64,000 bases of DNA from Carnobacterium mobile DSM 4848 (GCF_000744825.1 NZ_JQMR01000001.1:992001-1056000), one strand, 5' to 3'. Positions 1 through 10,144 are shown, counted from the stretch's first letter. Notes: a model not told the origin generated them from the letters alone. A program made the numbers and translations.

Positions 1-55
1 CTCAGCTTCCTTAATCAATGAGTGATTCAATTATCTTATCGTTGTCTCCAAACGA

Positions 56-1489
56 TTAAAGTTCTTCTTGTCCATTGTCTCCATACCAATCAAAATGAAA
101 AGTTCCACTTCTGTCTGTTCTTTCATATGTGTGAGCGCCAAAATAGTCTCTTTGTGCTTGAATGATATTAGCAGGCAAACTAGCTGCACGGTATGAATCA
201 TAATAAGCAATTGCAGAAGAGAATGTCGGAACAGGAACACCTGATTTTACAGCAATCCCAATAACATCACGAACTGCATCTTGATAATTTTTTGTAATGT
301 CCATAAAGTAATCATCCAACATTAAATTTTTCAGTTCTGGATTTTTATCATAAGCATCTGTAATTTTTTGTAAGAAACGTGCACGGATAATACAACCTGC
401 GCGGAAAATCTTTGCAATTTCTCCATATTGTAAATTCCAGTCGTATTCTTCACTAGCTGTCCGCATTTGAGCAAATCCTTGAGCATAACTCATGATCTTG
501 CTGAAATACAAAGCTTTACGAATATTTTCTACTAAAACCGCTTTGTCTCCATCAAATGAATACTCAGCTGGCTTTGGTAAAATTTCACTTGCGGCTACTC
601 TTTCTTCTTTCAAAGCAGAGATGTAACGGGCAAAAACGGATTCCGTAATCAATGGAAGAGGGACACCTAAGTCTAATGCACTTTGTGAAGTCCATTTACC
701 TGTTCCTTTGTTCCCCGCACGGTCTAAAATAATATCTACCATTGGCTTACCTGTTTCAGGATCTTTTTTTGTTAATGCATTAGCCGTAATTTCAATTAAA
801 AAGCTATCTAACTCGCCTTTGTTCCATTCAGCAAAAACTTCTGCCACTTCATCAACTGATAGACCAACCACTTTACGCAATACATCATAAGATTCAGCAA
901 TTAATTGCATATCTCCGTATTCGATTCCATTATGAACCATTTTAACATAATGACCGGCTCCATTAGGTCCAATGTAAGTTACACAAGGTTCTCCGTCTTC
1001 AGCAACGGCAGCAATTTTTTCTAAGATGGGCGCTACTAGATCGTAAGCTTCTTTTTGTCCGCCTGGCATAATTGCAGGTCCTAGTAAAGCTCCTTCTTCT
1101 CCGCCGGAAACTCCTGTTCCAATAAAGTTAATACCAGATTCGGCTAACTCTTCGTTACGGCGCATTGTATCTTTGAAGAAAGTATTTCCCCCATCAATCA
1201 ATACGTCTCCAGCATCAAGGTGAGGTAAAAGACCTTGAATTGTTGCATCTGTACCTTTTCCAGCTTGAACCATCAATAAAATCCGACGCGGTTTTTCTAA
1301 TGAAGCAACAAACTCTTCAATTGTATAGGTAGGAACTAATTTTTTATCTGGGTGTTCTGCCACCACTGCTTCTGTTTTTGATCCAGTTCGGTTAAAAATC
1401 GAAACAGTATATCCTCTACTTTCAATATTTAAAGCTAAGTTTTTTCCCATTACGGCCATGCCCACTACGCCAATTTGTTGTTTACTCAT
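56..1489 (-). CDS. gnd: 6-phosphogluconate dehydrogenase, decarboxylating
   Basis: This cytosolic enzyme converts 6-phosphogluconate to ribulose 5-phosphate and CO2 with reduction of NADP+ in the oxidative pentose phosphate pathway. The 477-residue protein has the usual full length. The N-terminal Rossmann motif [15 protein letters not shown] (residues 7-21) binds the cofactor, GNTFFKDT is near residue 100, and the catalytic segment [17 protein letters not shown] (about 177-193) supplies the conserved Lys and Asn. The all-helical C-terminal domain is complete and ends in the substrate-binding tail with [12 protein letters not shown]. It is a single gene divergent from corA. Family assignment is certain. 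Confidence 0.97.
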   Translation of the reverse strand: MSKQQIGVVGMAVMGKNLALNIESRGYTVSIFNRTGSKTEAVVAEHPDKKLVPTYTIEEFVASLEKPRRILLMVQAGKGTDATIQGLLPHLDAGDVLIDGGNTFFKDTMRRNEELAESGINFIGTGVSGGEEGALLGPAIMPGGQKEAYDLVAPILEKIAAVAEDGEPCVTYIGPNGAGHYVKMVHNGIEYGDMQLIAESYDVLRKVVGLSVDEVAEVFAEWNKGELDSFLIEITANALTKKDPETGKPMVDIILDRAGNKGTGKWTSQSALDLGVPLPLITESVFARYISALKEERVAASEILPKPAEYSFDGDKAVLVENIRKALYFSKIMSYAQGFAQMRTASEEYDWNLQYGEIAKIFRAGCIIRARFLQKITDAYDKNPELKNLMLDDYFMDITKNYQDAVRDVIGIAVKSGVPVPTFSSAIAYYDSYRAASLPANIIQAQRDYFGAHTYERTDRSGTFHFDWYGDNGQEEL

Positions 1490-1919
1490 GCGTAAACTCT
1501 CCCCTCGGTACTCGATTTTCTTGTTACTTGTTATATTTCTTCTGTCTTTACTATCCTACCAAAAAAATCCTGAAATTAAAAGGAAGGAATGTCCGAGAAA
1601 AGTTATTTATCAGCTAATGCAGCCAACTAGTTCTCAACTTTTGCTGGCTATTTTTGTAGAGAATTTTGATTAGCCATTCGCCTATAAATTCCAGCTGCAT
1701 TCTTGGTCGCGTTTTGCTCCCTAACTTCTTCTTTAATTGTATTTAAGCATTATAGCTGATTATTTAAAGGAGTCTTCCATACAGTGTAAATTAACCCCAA
1801 TGTTTTCATTTAGCTGCCTTTTACTACCTGCTTTTATTTAAAATAGTGTATGATAAGCTTATCTAAGTAAATAAATTACATTTCTCTTAGATTTTTATTC
1901 TATCTCAAGGGGGATTATC
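1490..1919. other. Intergenic region between divergent gnd and corA
   Basis: No convincing gene is present in these 430 bases. It must hold the divergent promoters. A perfect 12-base palindrome (gataagcttatc) ends near 1862, just upstream of corA, and a weak hairpin followed by a T run lies near 1618-1655. I see no riboswitch I can name; in particular I do not recognise an M-box magnesium riboswitch upstream of corA. Confidence 0.4.
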
Positions 1920-2876
1920 ATGTATCAATCTTATCACACTGATTCTGACGGCAAAATAGTAGTAGATGAAAAAGACCAAATAACCGATTGGCTGCACGTG
2001 GCAAAGTCGACTGATGAAGAAATAGAACAATTGTCAAAAAAATTTCATTTCCCAAAAGACTTTCTTACAAGTGTAAAAGATCCTGATGAGGTTGCTCGAC
2101 AAGAAAAGTTGGGGATGGATCCGGCAAAAGAACCTAACTTGATTGTATTTAACTACCCTTATAAAGAAACAAATGAACTAGGGTATGATGAATACATAAC
2201 CATACCTTTGGCGATTATTCTAACTGAACATACTATTATTACGACTGCTGAAAAAACACCTTTTTTCATAGATAAAATGATTCGCAATCAAACAGATAAT
2301 CCAATAAATACAAAAAATCCGGAACAATTTGTCTTAGAAGTAGCTTGGCAAATCTCTTCTCTTTATATCTTTTATTTAAAAGAAATTGTCAAAAAAACAG
2401 AAGCAATGGAACAACAACTGACACGATCAACCGAAAATGAACAGCTTTTTGCTTTGATGTCGCTCCAAAAAAGTCTCGTTTACTTTAATTCTTCTATTGA
2501 GGCAAGTCATCCTATTTTTAATGAATTAAAAGAAATTGAAGTCTTTACACAGCATCCTGAAAATCGTAGTTTGCTGCATGATGTGATTGTCGAAAACCGA
2601 CAAGCTGAAGTAATGATCAAAGAAACCAACCAACTATTGACGCAAATCAGTGCTGTTTTTTCTTCCGTTATTTCTAATAATTTAAATAATATTATGAAAT
2701 TTTTGACTTCTATTACCATCGTTTTAACTATACCTACCATTATTGGGGGGCTTTGGGGGATGAATGTTAATTTACCTATTGACGATACACCTGGAGCTTT
2801 TTGGATTATGATGTTCTTGATTGTCGTGGTCAGTATCTTTACCACTTGGGTTTTGAAAAAACACAATTATTTTTAA
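1920..2876 (+). CDS. corA: CorA-family magnesium/divalent metal transporter
   Basis: This membrane channel imports Mg2+ and possibly Co2+ or Ni2+. The 318-residue protein has a long cytoplasmic N-terminal part rich in charged helices and two C-terminal transmembrane helices (about residues 258-280 and 292-313). The CorA signature GMN is present in the loop GGLWGMNVNLP just after the first helix, and the protein ends with a basic tail as usual for CorA. A strong ribosome site (aaggggg) lies 6 bases before the ATG. It is divergent from gnd and followed by a small membrane-protein gene. The family is sure; ion specificity is not readable from sequence. Confidence 0.93.
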   Translation: MYQSYHTDSDGKIVVDEKDQITDWLHVAKSTDEEIEQLSKKFHFPKDFLTSVKDPDEVARQEKLGMDPAKEPNLIVFNYPYKETNELGYDEYITIPLAIILTEHTIITTAEKTPFFIDKMIRNQTDNPINTKNPEQFVLEVAWQISSLYIFYLKEIVKKTEAMEQQLTRSTENEQLFALMSLQKSLVYFNSSIEASHPIFNELKEIEVFTQHPENRSLLHDVIVENRQAEVMIKETNQLLTQISAVFSSVISNNLNNIMKFLTSITIVLTIPTIIGGLWGMNVNLPIDDTPGAFWIMMFLIVVVSIFTTWVLKKHNYF

Positions 2877-2951
2877 AAACCACTTGATATTACGTCCTTA
2901 TTCAGGGTAAAATAGAGGAAATATACGCAATGAAAGTAGGCGAATCACCTC

Positions 2952-3083
2952 ATGGCGAATAAAAAAGATACTAAACAGATTTCGGCAACTAAAAAATGGA
3001 CCAAAGTTTTTGTTTGGGTCATGTTAGTTTCTATGCTAGGTTCCGGATTTATTTCTGTGATTTATACATTATTAGCTTCTTAA
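2952..3083 (+). CDS. Small single-pass membrane protein, DUF4044-like
   Basis: The 43-residue product has a lysine-rich N-terminus (MANKKDTKQ), then KKWTKVFVWVMLVSMLGSGF and one hydrophobic helix to the C-terminus. This layout matches the small DUF4044 membrane proteins found across Lactobacillales, whose function is not known to me. It is followed directly by a strong intrinsic terminator, which supports its being the last gene of the transcript that begins with corA or with its own promoter. Confidence 0.7.
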   Translation: MANKKDTKQISATKKWTKVFVWVMLVSMLGSGFISVIYTLLAS

Positions 3084-3090
3084 AAAAATA

Positions 3091-3127
3091 AACTTCATTG
3101 CTCACTTAGTGAGTAATGAAGTTTTTT
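3091..3127 (+). terminator. Intrinsic terminator after the DUF4044 gene
   Basis: The arms aacttcattgctca and tgagtaatgaagtt pair almost perfectly (one G-T pair) around a short loop and are followed by a run of T. A run of A on the other side means it could also stop transcription from the - strand. Confidence 0.85.
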
Positions 3128-3181
3128 AATGGTTCTATTATTTTTAGTGTTGGTAAGAAGAATGAGTCTATTCCACAACTT

Positions 3182-3390
3182 GAAATTTTCGGAGGAATAG
3201 CGGCTCCTTGCAGCCGTGTAAAGGATTCTTAAAAAACGAAGAACTGTGGGCATACGCCCAAGTGTATCATGTCTGTAAAACTGCTAAAGCAGCAACAGCC
3301 ATGACAAGGCTTGAAAGGCTGGAGACATGTAAGGCTCCAGTCGTTCCCATGGCTCTTGCAAGCAGACGCGTAAATTCCGGAGGAAATTTC
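3182..3390. ncRNA. Candidate structured non-coding RNA, family not recognised
   Basis: This stretch between the terminator at 3127 and recN holds many pairing segments that enclose one another. An outer stem is gaaattt (3182-3188) with aaatttc (3384-3390) plus ggaat (3194-3198) with attcc (3374-3378). Inside are hairpins cggct/agccg (3201-3216), ttctt/aagaa (3226-3243), tgggc/gccca (3247-3260), a 10-bp stem tcatgtctgt/acagccatga (3267-3304) that encloses ctgc/gcag, and ctggag/ctccag (3319-3340). Open frames here look like chance. Which strand is transcribed is unclear; on the - strand it would be the recN 3' region ending at the terminator at 3091-3127. I do not recognise it as 6S RNA, SRP RNA, RNase P RNA or tmRNA. 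Confidence 0.55.
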
Positions 3391-3433
3391 ATTATTAAGC
3401 ATGACCAACACAATTCGATAAAGAACCGTTTAA

Positions 3434-5146
3434 TTATATCAGTTGTTTGCTCTTTTGTGTTTTAGCTAGTTCTCGCAGCTCTTTTGCATGTTCTAATGTC
3501 AGCTTCGTAATTTCTGTACCGGCTAACATGCGGGCAACTTCTTCTACTTTCTCCTCTTCTTCCAAAGGTTCAACATGTGTTTCAGTTCGTTCATCCACTT
3601 CTGTTTTAGAAATAAATAGGTGATGATCGGCCATAGCGGCAACTTGTGGTAAATGAGTGATACATAAAACTTGTGAATGCATGGCCACCATATAAATTTT
3701 ATTAGCAATGGCTTGAGCTACACGACCGCTCACTCCGGTGTCTACTTCATCAAAAATAATACTAGTCAACCCTTGTGTTTTTGAGAATATAGTTTTCATA
3801 GCCAGCATCATTCTAGATAATTCGCCTCCAGATGCTACTTTCACAAGTGCTTTAAGTGGTTCTCCTAAATTAGCAGCAATATAAAATTCAACTTGATCAA
3901 AACCAATTTCGTGAGCATGGGCTGCATCGCTTTCTTTTTCTTGATTAAAGAAGCGTACTTCAAAGATTACTTTTTCCATAAACAATTCTTTTAATTGATC
4001 GTGGATGGCTGTTTCTAATTGTTTCGCCACGGCTTGTCTTTTTTTAGTTAACTCTTTTCCTTGTTGAATCAATTTTTCAGAAAGGCTGCTCAATTTTTTA
4101 ACTAATTGATTAACGTGATCTTCTCGGTTTTGCAATTGATCTAATTCAACTACGATTTTTTCATAATAAGTTTTGATTTCTTCAAAAGAATCCCCATATT
4201 TTCGTTTCATCTGATGAATTAATTCTAGCCTTTTTTCAATTTCATTCAATCGATCTTCATCGTAAGCTAGTTGATCCAATTCTCTTAACATATCACTGGC
4301 TAGTTCTTGTAGCTGAAAGTAACTATTCGCAATATTTTCAGAAAACTGTTTATAAGTAGTATCAATATCTTCAATTGTACTTATTTCTGTCATGGCACGT
4401 CCGATTAAATCAATTCCGTTGGTTTCTTCTCCTTGTAAAGCATCATAACTTTCCGCTAAAACAGACGTAATCTTTTGAAAATTAGTTAACAGATTTCTTT
4501 CTTCTAGTAACTCCTCTTCTTCTTGTTCACGTAACTCAGCCATTTCGATGTCATTAACTTGGAATTGAAGCATATCCAACCTTTGAGCTAATTCTTGTTC
4601 GCTATTTTGCCACTTATCATAAGCTGTTTTAGCAGCTTTATATGCCGCAAAAGTTACAGCATAAGCTTCTTTCATCTTTAACAATTCTTTGTCGCCAAAT
4701 TGGTCTAACATTTCCAAATGACGTTCTGGATTCATCAATTCTTGGTGTTCATTTTGTCCATGAATATCGATCAATGTTTCACCAATCAGTCGCAGTGTAG
4801 CAATATTAACTAAACGTCCATTAATACGGCAAACATTTTTACCGTTACGGTGAATATCTCGTTGAATAATTAATGTATCATCTTCTGTTTCGATATCATA
4901 TGTTTTCAATAATTCATAAGTGATGGGGTTACTTTCCATTGTAAAAAGTCCTTCCAGCACACATTTGTTTTCGCCATACCGGATAAATTCATTTGACCCG
5001 CGTCCGCCAGCCAATAAGCCGACTGCATCAATAATAATTGATTTTCCGGCTCCCGTTTCTCCTGTCAAGACAGTCATTCCAGATTCAAAGCTTAAGCTTA
5101 AATCATGAATGATGGCAAAATTTTTAATCGTCAATTCCTGTAACAT
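3434..5146 (-). CDS. recN: DNA repair ATPase RecN
   Basis: RecN is an SMC-like ATPase that acts at double-strand breaks in the nucleoid. The 570-residue protein has a Walker A motif GETGAGKS at residues 29-36, two long coiled-coil arms through the middle (about 150-390), an ABC signature VASGGELSRMMLA near residue 435 and a Walker B segment SIIFDEVDTGVSG. Length and architecture are complete. It lies downstream of argR in the same orientation, as in Bacillus. The - strand read past its stop enters the structured region at 3182-3390. Confidence 0.96.
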   Translation of the reverse strand: MLQELTIKNFAIIHDLSLSFESGMTVLTGETGAGKSIIIDAVGLLAGGRGSNEFIRYGENKCVLEGLFTMESNPITYELLKTYDIETEDDTLIIQRDIHRNGKNVCRINGRLVNIATLRLIGETLIDIHGQNEHQELMNPERHLEMLDQFGDKELLKMKEAYAVTFAAYKAAKTAYDKWQNSEQELAQRLDMLQFQVNDIEMAELREQEEEELLEERNLLTNFQKITSVLAESYDALQGEETNGIDLIGRAMTEISTIEDIDTTYKQFSENIANSYFQLQELASDMLRELDQLAYDEDRLNEIEKRLELIHQMKRKYGDSFEEIKTYYEKIVVELDQLQNREDHVNQLVKKLSSLSEKLIQQGKELTKKRQAVAKQLETAIHDQLKELFMEKVIFEVRFFNQEKESDAAHAHEIGFDQVEFYIAANLGEPLKALVKVASGGELSRMMLAMKTIFSKTQGLTSIIFDEVDTGVSGRVAQAIANKIYMVAMHSQVLCITHLPQVAAMADHHLFISKTEVDERTETHVEPLEEEEKVEEVARMLAGTEITKLTLEHAKELRELAKTQKSKQLI

Positions 5147-5186
5147 TTTATTTCACTCCTGTCAGCTTTTCTATAATTAAACTTAG

Positions 5187-5636
5187 TTAAATTAAACTGA
5201 TAAAATGATTTTTTAATTTTTTTGCTGACTCCGCAGAGCGACAAATGATCAAAACACTATCGTCGCCAGAAATCGTCCCAAAAATTTCTTCAAAATTTGA
5301 TAAATCAATTAAAGATCCCATAGCAAAAGCATTACCGGGAATCGTATGAAGCAGCAGAAAATAGTCTTGTATATCAACAGATACGAATGCATCTCTCATT
5401 AAGCGTTCTAATTTTTTGGATGTATCATACTGAACATCAGGCGGCAAACTATAGCGGTATCCTCCAGATAAAGCAGGAACTTTTACTAATTGGAGTTCTT
5501 TAATATCTCTTGAAATAGTAGCTTGTGTTACTTCAATACCCTTTTCCTCTAAAATACGCACGAAGTCCTCTTGCTTTTCAATTACATGATCTTGAATGAG
5601 ATTTTGTAATAATTGATGCCGATCCTTCTTCTTCAT
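5187..5636 (-). CDS. argR: Arginine repressor ArgR/AhrC
   Basis: This 149-residue transcription regulator senses arginine, represses arginine biosynthesis and often activates catabolism. Its N-terminal winged helix contains VTQATISRDIKELQL (about 36-50), the ArgR recognition helix. The C-terminal arginine-binding and hexamerisation domain contains GTISGDDSVLIICR. The gene sits between tlyA and recN in the conserved Bacillota order. A terminator upstream and a palindrome in its own promoter region suggest a separate, probably autoregulated transcript. Confidence 0.95.
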   Translation of the reverse strand: MKKKDRHQLLQNLIQDHVIEKQEDFVRILEEKGIEVTQATISRDIKELQLVKVPALSGGYRYSLPPDVQYDTSKKLERLMRDAFVSVDIQDYFLLLHTIPGNAFAMGSLIDLSNFEEIFGTISGDDSVLIICRSAESAKKLKNHFISLI

Positions 5637-5654
5637 ATTTTCACCTCAATTTAA

Positions 5655-5674
5655 TATTCAGTATAAATATACAT
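5655..5674 (-). promoter_or_regulatory. Possible ARG box upstream of argR
   Basis: The AT-rich stretch just upstream of the argR start holds a perfect palindrome gtata-aa-tatac (5661-5672) beside tattca, which resembles the A/T-rich ARG-box half sites bound by ArgR. Autoregulation is an inference from position and resemblance only. Confidence 0.4.
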
Positions 5675-5750
5675 TATTTTCTTTATCATACCCTACTTGG
5701 CACAGATAGAAAAGTAAATTATTACAAGGATTTTCGGTTGGATATCAGTA

Positions 5751-5794
5751 AAAACAAAAAAACAAACTTTGTATACGAATATACAAAACTTGTT
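5751..5794 (-). terminator. Intrinsic terminator after tlyA
   Basis: On the - strand, aacaagttttgtata pairs with tatacaaagtttgtt around a ttcg tetraloop and is followed by a T-rich run. It separates the nusB-to-tlyA gene string from argR. Confidence 0.8.
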
Positions 5795-5796
5795 TT

Positions 5797-6624
5797 CTAA
5801 TTGTGTTTGCTTGCAAATGTTTCATGAGCAGCTGCTACTGTTTCTTTAACTTTTACATCAGCAGCTTTAGTTCCAGTAGGTTTTCCAGACCATTTTAAAT
5901 GTGCTAAAAATTCAATGTTGCCTTCTCCGCCAGTAATCGGTGAAAAATCGAGCGCTTGAACATCATAACCCAAGGTAAGAGAAAAATGAAGGAGTTCTTG
6001 TACTATTTTCTGGTGAATATCGGAATCTCGGATAATACCTTTTTCTCCCACATCTTCTCGATTGGCTTCAAATTGGGGTTTGATTAAAGCTAACACGTCT
6101 CCATTTATGGCTATAATATCTTTTAACACAGGCAAAATTACGCGTAAAGAAATAAAAGAAACATCAATCGAAACCAGGTTAGGTTGACCTTTTGTAAAGT
6201 CCTTTAATGTACTATTTCTAAAATTGGTTTGCTCCATGACCACAACCCGCGGGTCTTGTCTTAATTTCCAAGCCAACTGATTGGTCCCTACATCTAAGGC
6301 ATAGCTCATTTTCGCTCCATGCTGTAAAGCAGCGTCTGTGAAACCGCCAGTTGAAGATCCTATATCCAATAGAATCTTATCTTGCACCCCTACATTAAAA
6401 ACTTTTATCGCTTTTTCTAACTTTAAACCTCCACGGCTGACATACCGTAGCTGTTCCCCTTTACACTTTAATTGAGTAGTCACAGGAATTTTTTCTCCAG
6501 CTGTATCAATTCGCTCGTTGTTATCGGTTAATACAATCCCTGCCATAATTGCTCGTTTAGCTTTATCAATAGAACTAAATAAACCTTGTTCTACGAGAAG
6601 GACATCTGCACGTTCTTTTTTCAT
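5797..6624 (-). CDS. tlyA: TlyA-family rRNA methyltransferase (YqxC)
   Basis: The 275-residue protein joins an N-terminal S4 RNA-binding domain (about 1-60) to an FtsJ-like Rossmann methyltransferase. The SAM-binding motif is DIGSSTGGFTDAALQHGA near residue 88, and later motifs SIDVSFISLR and LIKPQFEA are present. Family members 2'-O-methylate rRNA and were first described as hemolysins; the exact target here is unknown. It lies 15 bases downstream of ispA in one gene string. Bacillus often has dxs between these two genes; none is seen here. Confidence 0.9.
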   Translation of the reverse strand: MKKERADVLLVEQGLFSSIDKAKRAIMAGIVLTDNNERIDTAGEKIPVTTQLKCKGEQLRYVSRGGLKLEKAIKVFNVGVQDKILLDIGSSTGGFTDAALQHGAKMSYALDVGTNQLAWKLRQDPRVVVMEQTNFRNSTLKDFTKGQPNLVSIDVSFISLRVILPVLKDIIAINGDVLALIKPQFEANREDVGEKGIIRDSDIHQKIVQELLHFSLTLGYDVQALDFSPITGGEGNIEFLAHLKWSGKPTGTKAADVKVKETVAAAHETFASKHN

Positions 6625-6639
6625 AACTTCTTCCCCTCT

Positions 6640-7539
6640 TTACTGAACGGATAGTAAATCAAGCAAATCAAACAATAACTGACTATCCAATTCTTTATCC
6701 GCTTGCTTATACGCCATTTCAATTTGTCTCAAGTTTTCTTTAGCTTTTGTAATTTCGTTTCTTAAAGCTTCTTTTGCTCCTTCTAAAGTTAACAAAGCCG
6801 GATAAGTACTTTTACTTAAGACTGCATCCTTACCAGTCTGTTTACCTAATGTCTTTGTATCGCCGATCACATCAAGAATATCATCTAAAATTTGAAAAGC
6901 CAATCCAAAATGAGTCGCAAAATCAAGCAACAACCGTTCAACATCTGCTGAAACTTCAGCTATGAGCCCGCCTGCATAAACAGCAAACTTCAATAGTTCA
7001 CCTGTTTTTTTCTCATGAACAGCCTTTAAAGCTGCTAACGATAATGCTTGATTTTCTCCTTCCATGTCTTCTACTTGTCCAGCTACCATCCCATTTGGTC
7101 CTGCAGCTTGAGCCAAAGCTAGAATCAAGGCTACTTTTTTTGAAGCCGGCAATAAACTGCCAGCTAAAATTTCAAACGCTTGTGTCAGTAAGCCATCTCC
7201 GGCTAAAATCGCTATATCTTCGCCATAAACTTTATGGTTAGTAGGTTTCCCACGTCTTAAATCATCATCATCCATTGCAGGGAGGTCATCATGAATCAAA
7301 GAATAGGTATGAATAAATTCCAATGCTGCTGCAGCTTCGTAGCCTTGGCTTACTTCTCCACCGAGAGCTTGAATAGTAGCTAACAATAACAGTGGCCGGA
7401 TTCGTTTGCCGCCAGCAGTCAGCGAATAATGCATCGCTTGATGAAGTGTGCCATTTGAATTTGATTGTTCTTCTAAATAAGCGACAAGAACTTTCTCAAT
7501 TTGAGGTTTTTCTTTTTGCTGAAACAGATTAAATTCCAT
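6640..7539 (-). CDS. ispA: Polyprenyl (farnesyl) diphosphate synthase
   Basis: This enzyme condenses isopentenyl diphosphate with allylic diphosphates to make farnesyl (or geranyl) diphosphate for undecaprenyl and quinone side chains. The 299-residue protein has the first aspartate-rich motif in HDDLPAMDDDDLRRG (about 82-96) and the second, LDDILDVIGD, near residue 220, with lysines of the diphosphate site in between. It follows xseB closely, as in Bacillus. Chain length cannot be fixed from sequence alone. Confidence 0.94.
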   Translation of the reverse strand: MEFNLFQQKEKPQIEKVLVAYLEEQSNSNGTLHQAMHYSLTAGGKRIRPLLLLATIQALGGEVSQGYEAAAALEFIHTYSLIHDDLPAMDDDDLRRGKPTNHKVYGEDIAILAGDGLLTQAFEILAGSLLPASKKVALILALAQAAGPNGMVAGQVEDMEGENQALSLAALKAVHEKKTGELLKFAVYAGGLIAEVSADVERLLLDFATHFGLAFQILDDILDVIGDTKTLGKQTGKDAVLSKSTYPALLTLEGAKEALRNEITKAKENLRQIEMAYKQADKELDSQLLFDLLDLLSVQ

Positions 7540-7556
7540 TCGTTGCTTTCCCCCTT

Positions 7557-7793
7557 TTACTCTGTACCCTCTGCATTTTCAAAAATGGTTTCTGCTCCAT
7601 TTTCATCGACAATTTTTGTGAGTGTCTTTTCTGCATTTTGCAAAGTCTCTTTACAAACTTTACTCAACGCTACACCTTTTTGGAATTGGTCTAATGCTTC
7701 TTCTAAAGGAACGTCTCCTCTTTCCAGTTTAGTAACTATTTCTTCTAGTTGCTGCATAGCTTCTTCAAATTTTACAGTTTCTTTTGTACTCAC
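7557..7793 (-). CDS. xseB: Exodeoxyribonuclease VII small subunit
   Basis: The 78-residue protein has the family pattern of two helices with [19 protein letters not shown] followed by [13 protein letters not shown]. It binds XseA to form exonuclease VII, which degrades single-stranded DNA to oligonucleotides. Its start lies 2 bases after the xseA stop, so the two are translated together. Confidence 0.95.
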   Translation of the reverse strand: MSTKETVKFEEAMQQLEEIVTKLERGDVPLEEALDQFQKGVALSKVCKETLQNAEKTLTKIVDENGAETIFENAEGTE

Positions 7794-7795
7794 TT

Positions 7796-9130
7796 TTATT
7801 CCTCCATTTTGTTCACTACTTTTGCTTCAATACTGCCTTCATGTAAATGAATATGCACTAAATCTTCAACTTGAACTTGTTCTGCATTTTTAATAACTTT
7901 ATCGTCTTTTGTAATGTAGCTGTACCCGCGATTCATGATTTTTAACGGACTTAGATAATCCAACGACTGTACCGCGTAATCAAATCGCTTTACTTGATTC
8001 TCCATAAAACGATTCATTTCAGTTTGCAACTGTTGGTTCAGTGTTTGTAAGTCGTCTTGCTTTTGCTTTACAAGGTGGCTTGGATCACTCAACATCAGTT
8101 TGTAAGTCAATAAACTATAATGTTGCTTTTCGGTTTTTACTCTTTCTGACAATGAACGTGTCAAACGTTCTGAAAGAAAATCTAAATTTTGAGCGTATCC
8201 TTCATAAAGTCTCTGAGGCTGTTTAAAAATATAAGATTCTAGACTTCGATTCAACCGCTGACTCAGAACTTCTAATTTTCTTATATAACTTTGAATCAAA
8301 CGCAACCGCATTTGTTCTATTTTTAAAATTTCATCTGATAATAACGGTACGGACAATTCTGCTGCGGCAGTAGGTGTAGCTGCACGAACATCTGCCACTA
8401 AATCAGCTATCGTTGTGTCTGTTTCATGTCCGACTGATGAAATAATCGGCGTCTTCGCTTCAAAAATAGCACGGGCTACTTTTTCTTCATTAAACGGCCA
8501 TAAATCTTCAATCGACCCTCCGCCTCGCGCTATTATCATTGTATCAAAATCTCCTTTAGCTTCTACCAACTCAATGCTTTTAACAATATCGTCAGCAGCT
8601 TTAGTTCCTTGTACTAAAGTAGGAAATACAACCAATTGGACTATAGGATAGCGACGTTTGATCGTTGTCATGATATCTCGCACTACAGCACCTGAAGGAC
8701 TTGTAACAACCGCTATTTTTTTAGGAAATGTAGAAATCAGTTGTTTAGGTGCATCAAAAAGCCCTTCTTTTTTCAATTTTTGTTTCATTTCTTCTAAAGC
8801 TTGATACAAAGCTCCTATTCCATCGGGTTCCATGTGTTCAATGTACATTTGGTAATTCCCGCTTGCTTCATACAAAGAAATACGTCCGATAACTAAAACT
8901 TTCATTCCTTCTTCTGGTGTAAATTTCAACTTTTGATAAGCTCCTTTGAACATCATCGCTGAAATTTTTGCGCGGTCGTCTTTTATACTGAAATATTGGT
9001 GTGCATTAGGTCTATTTCTAAAGTTAGAAATTTCGCCGGTTAAATAAACACGTTCTAAGTAAGGATCTTGTTCAAACTTTCTTTTAATATATTTTGTCAA
9101 GGCCGTGACAGTTAAATAGTGTTCTGACAA
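7796..9130 (-). CDS. xseA: Exodeoxyribonuclease VII large subunit
   Basis: The 444-residue catalytic subunit begins with an OB-fold domain (about 1-100, with [11 protein letters not shown] and [18 protein letters not shown]). The nuclease domain follows with [29 protein letters not shown] and [20 protein letters not shown], all hallmarks of XseA. The C-terminal part is a long coiled coil that binds XseB. Length and order are normal. Confidence 0.96.
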   Translation of the reverse strand: MSEHYLTVTALTKYIKRKFEQDPYLERVYLTGEISNFRNRPNAHQYFSIKDDRAKISAMMFKGAYQKLKFTPEEGMKVLVIGRISLYEASGNYQMYIEHMEPDGIGALYQALEEMKQKLKKEGLFDAPKQLISTFPKKIAVVTSPSGAVVRDIMTTIKRRYPIVQLVVFPTLVQGTKAADDIVKSIELVEAKGDFDTMIIARGGGSIEDLWPFNEEKVARAIFEAKTPIISSVGHETDTTIADLVADVRAATPTAAAELSVPLLSDEILKIEQMRLRLIQSYIRKLEVLSQRLNRSLESYIFKQPQRLYEGYAQNLDFLSERLTRSLSERVKTEKQHYSLLTYKLMLSDPSHLVKQKQDDLQTLNQQLQTEMNRFMENQVKRFDYAVQSLDYLSPLKIMNRGYSYITKDDKVIKNAEQVQVEDLVHIHLHEGSIEAKVVNKMEE

Positions 9131-9158
9131 ATAACCCCTCCTGACTTTTTATGCTGAT

Positions 9159-10007
9159 TTAGATTGTTTTTTGGGCACTTATAATTGTTTGGTACAATAA
9201 CATCGTAATCGTCATCGGTCCGACTCCGCCTGGTACAGGTGTCAAATATCCCGCTACTTCTGAGACTTCATCAGCTTTAACATCACCTATCAATTTTCCG
9301 TTTTGATCACGATTCATGCCAACATCGATTACCGCAGCACCTGGCTTAATAAAATCTTTCGTGACAAAGTGACCGCGTCCAATTGCCACAACCAAGATAT
9401 CCGCTGTTCGTGCGATAGCAGCTAAGTTTTTTGTTTTTGAATGAGCCATTGTCACTGTCGCGTCGTTCATTAATAATAATTGCGCCATTGGTTTCCCCAC
9501 AATATTACTACGTCCGATAACAACAGCTGTTTTCCCTGCTATCTCAATTTGATGGCGTTCCAATAGTTTCATGATTCCATATGGTGTACACGCAATTTTA
9601 TCAGGTTTCCCAATCAACAGCTTCCCCATATTGATAGGATGAAAGCCATCGATATCTTTTTTTGAATCAATCGCATTTAATATTTTCTCAGAATCGATTT
9701 GTTTAGGCAACGGCAATTGAACGAGAATACCATGAATCATCGGATCTTGATTGAAACGGTCAAGTTCATTTAAGAGTTGTTCCTCACTGATTGTATCTGA
9801 GTAGCGTTCTATTACTGAATGAAAACCTAAAGCTTGTGCACGCTTTTCTTTATTGCGTACATAGGTTTGACTAGCCGGATCTTCTCCAACTAACAGTACC
9901 ACTAGTCCGGGAATGACACCTTTCATTTTCAGCTCTTCAACCATAGCTTGCATTTCTTCGTTCATTTCAGCTGCTAGTTCTTTTCCGCTCATCATAATTG
10001 CACTCAT
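9159..10007 (-). CDS. folD: Bifunctional methylenetetrahydrofolate dehydrogenase/cyclohydrolase FolD
   Basis: FolD interconverts 5,10-methylene-, methenyl- and 10-formyl-tetrahydrofolate for one-carbon metabolism. The 282-residue protein has the active-site region [12 protein letters not shown] with the conserved Lys, the segment [11 protein letters not shown], and the NADP-binding motif [14 protein letters not shown] (about 164-177), ending with [15 protein letters not shown]. It sits between nusB and xseA, as in Bacillus, but a terminator separates it from nusB. Confidence 0.96.
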   Translation of the reverse strand: MSAIMMSGKELAAEMNEEMQAMVEELKMKGVIPGLVVLLVGEDPASQTYVRNKEKRAQALGFHSVIERYSDTISEEQLLNELDRFNQDPMIHGILVQLPLPKQIDSEKILNAIDSKKDIDGFHPINMGKLLIGKPDKIACTPYGIMKLLERHQIEIAGKTAVVIGRSNIVGKPMAQLLLMNDATVTMAHSKTKNLAAIARTADILVVAIGRGHFVTKDFIKPGAAVIDVGMNRDQNGKLIGDVKADEVSEVAGYLTPVPGGVGPMTITMLLYQTIISAQKTI

Positions 10008-10117
10008 AGAAAACCCCGCCTTTTTCTGTCTAATTGACGCTCTTTAATTTCATTATGCTCATTTTACCATACAGATTCTTAATGTAGTATGGCTTTTATA
10101 CCTTTTTAATCTAAAAG

Positions 10118-10144
10118 AAAAAGAGGCCTATTCAGCCTCTTTTT
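10118..10144 (-). terminator. Intrinsic terminator at the 3' end of nusB
   Basis: The arms aaaaagaggc and gcctcttttt are perfect inverted repeats around a 7-base loop, and overlap the last codons and stop of nusB. The symmetric A and T runs make it potentially bidirectional. Confidence 0.8.

Noticed and set aside
1490-1919. A magnesium (M-box) riboswitch upstream of corA
   Set aside because: I could not find the conserved M-box stems; only a short palindrome and a weak hairpin are visible.
3208-3465. Short open frames on both strands between the DUF4044 gene and recN
   Set aside because: They have no ribosome site and no protein-like pattern; the segment is better explained as structured RNA.
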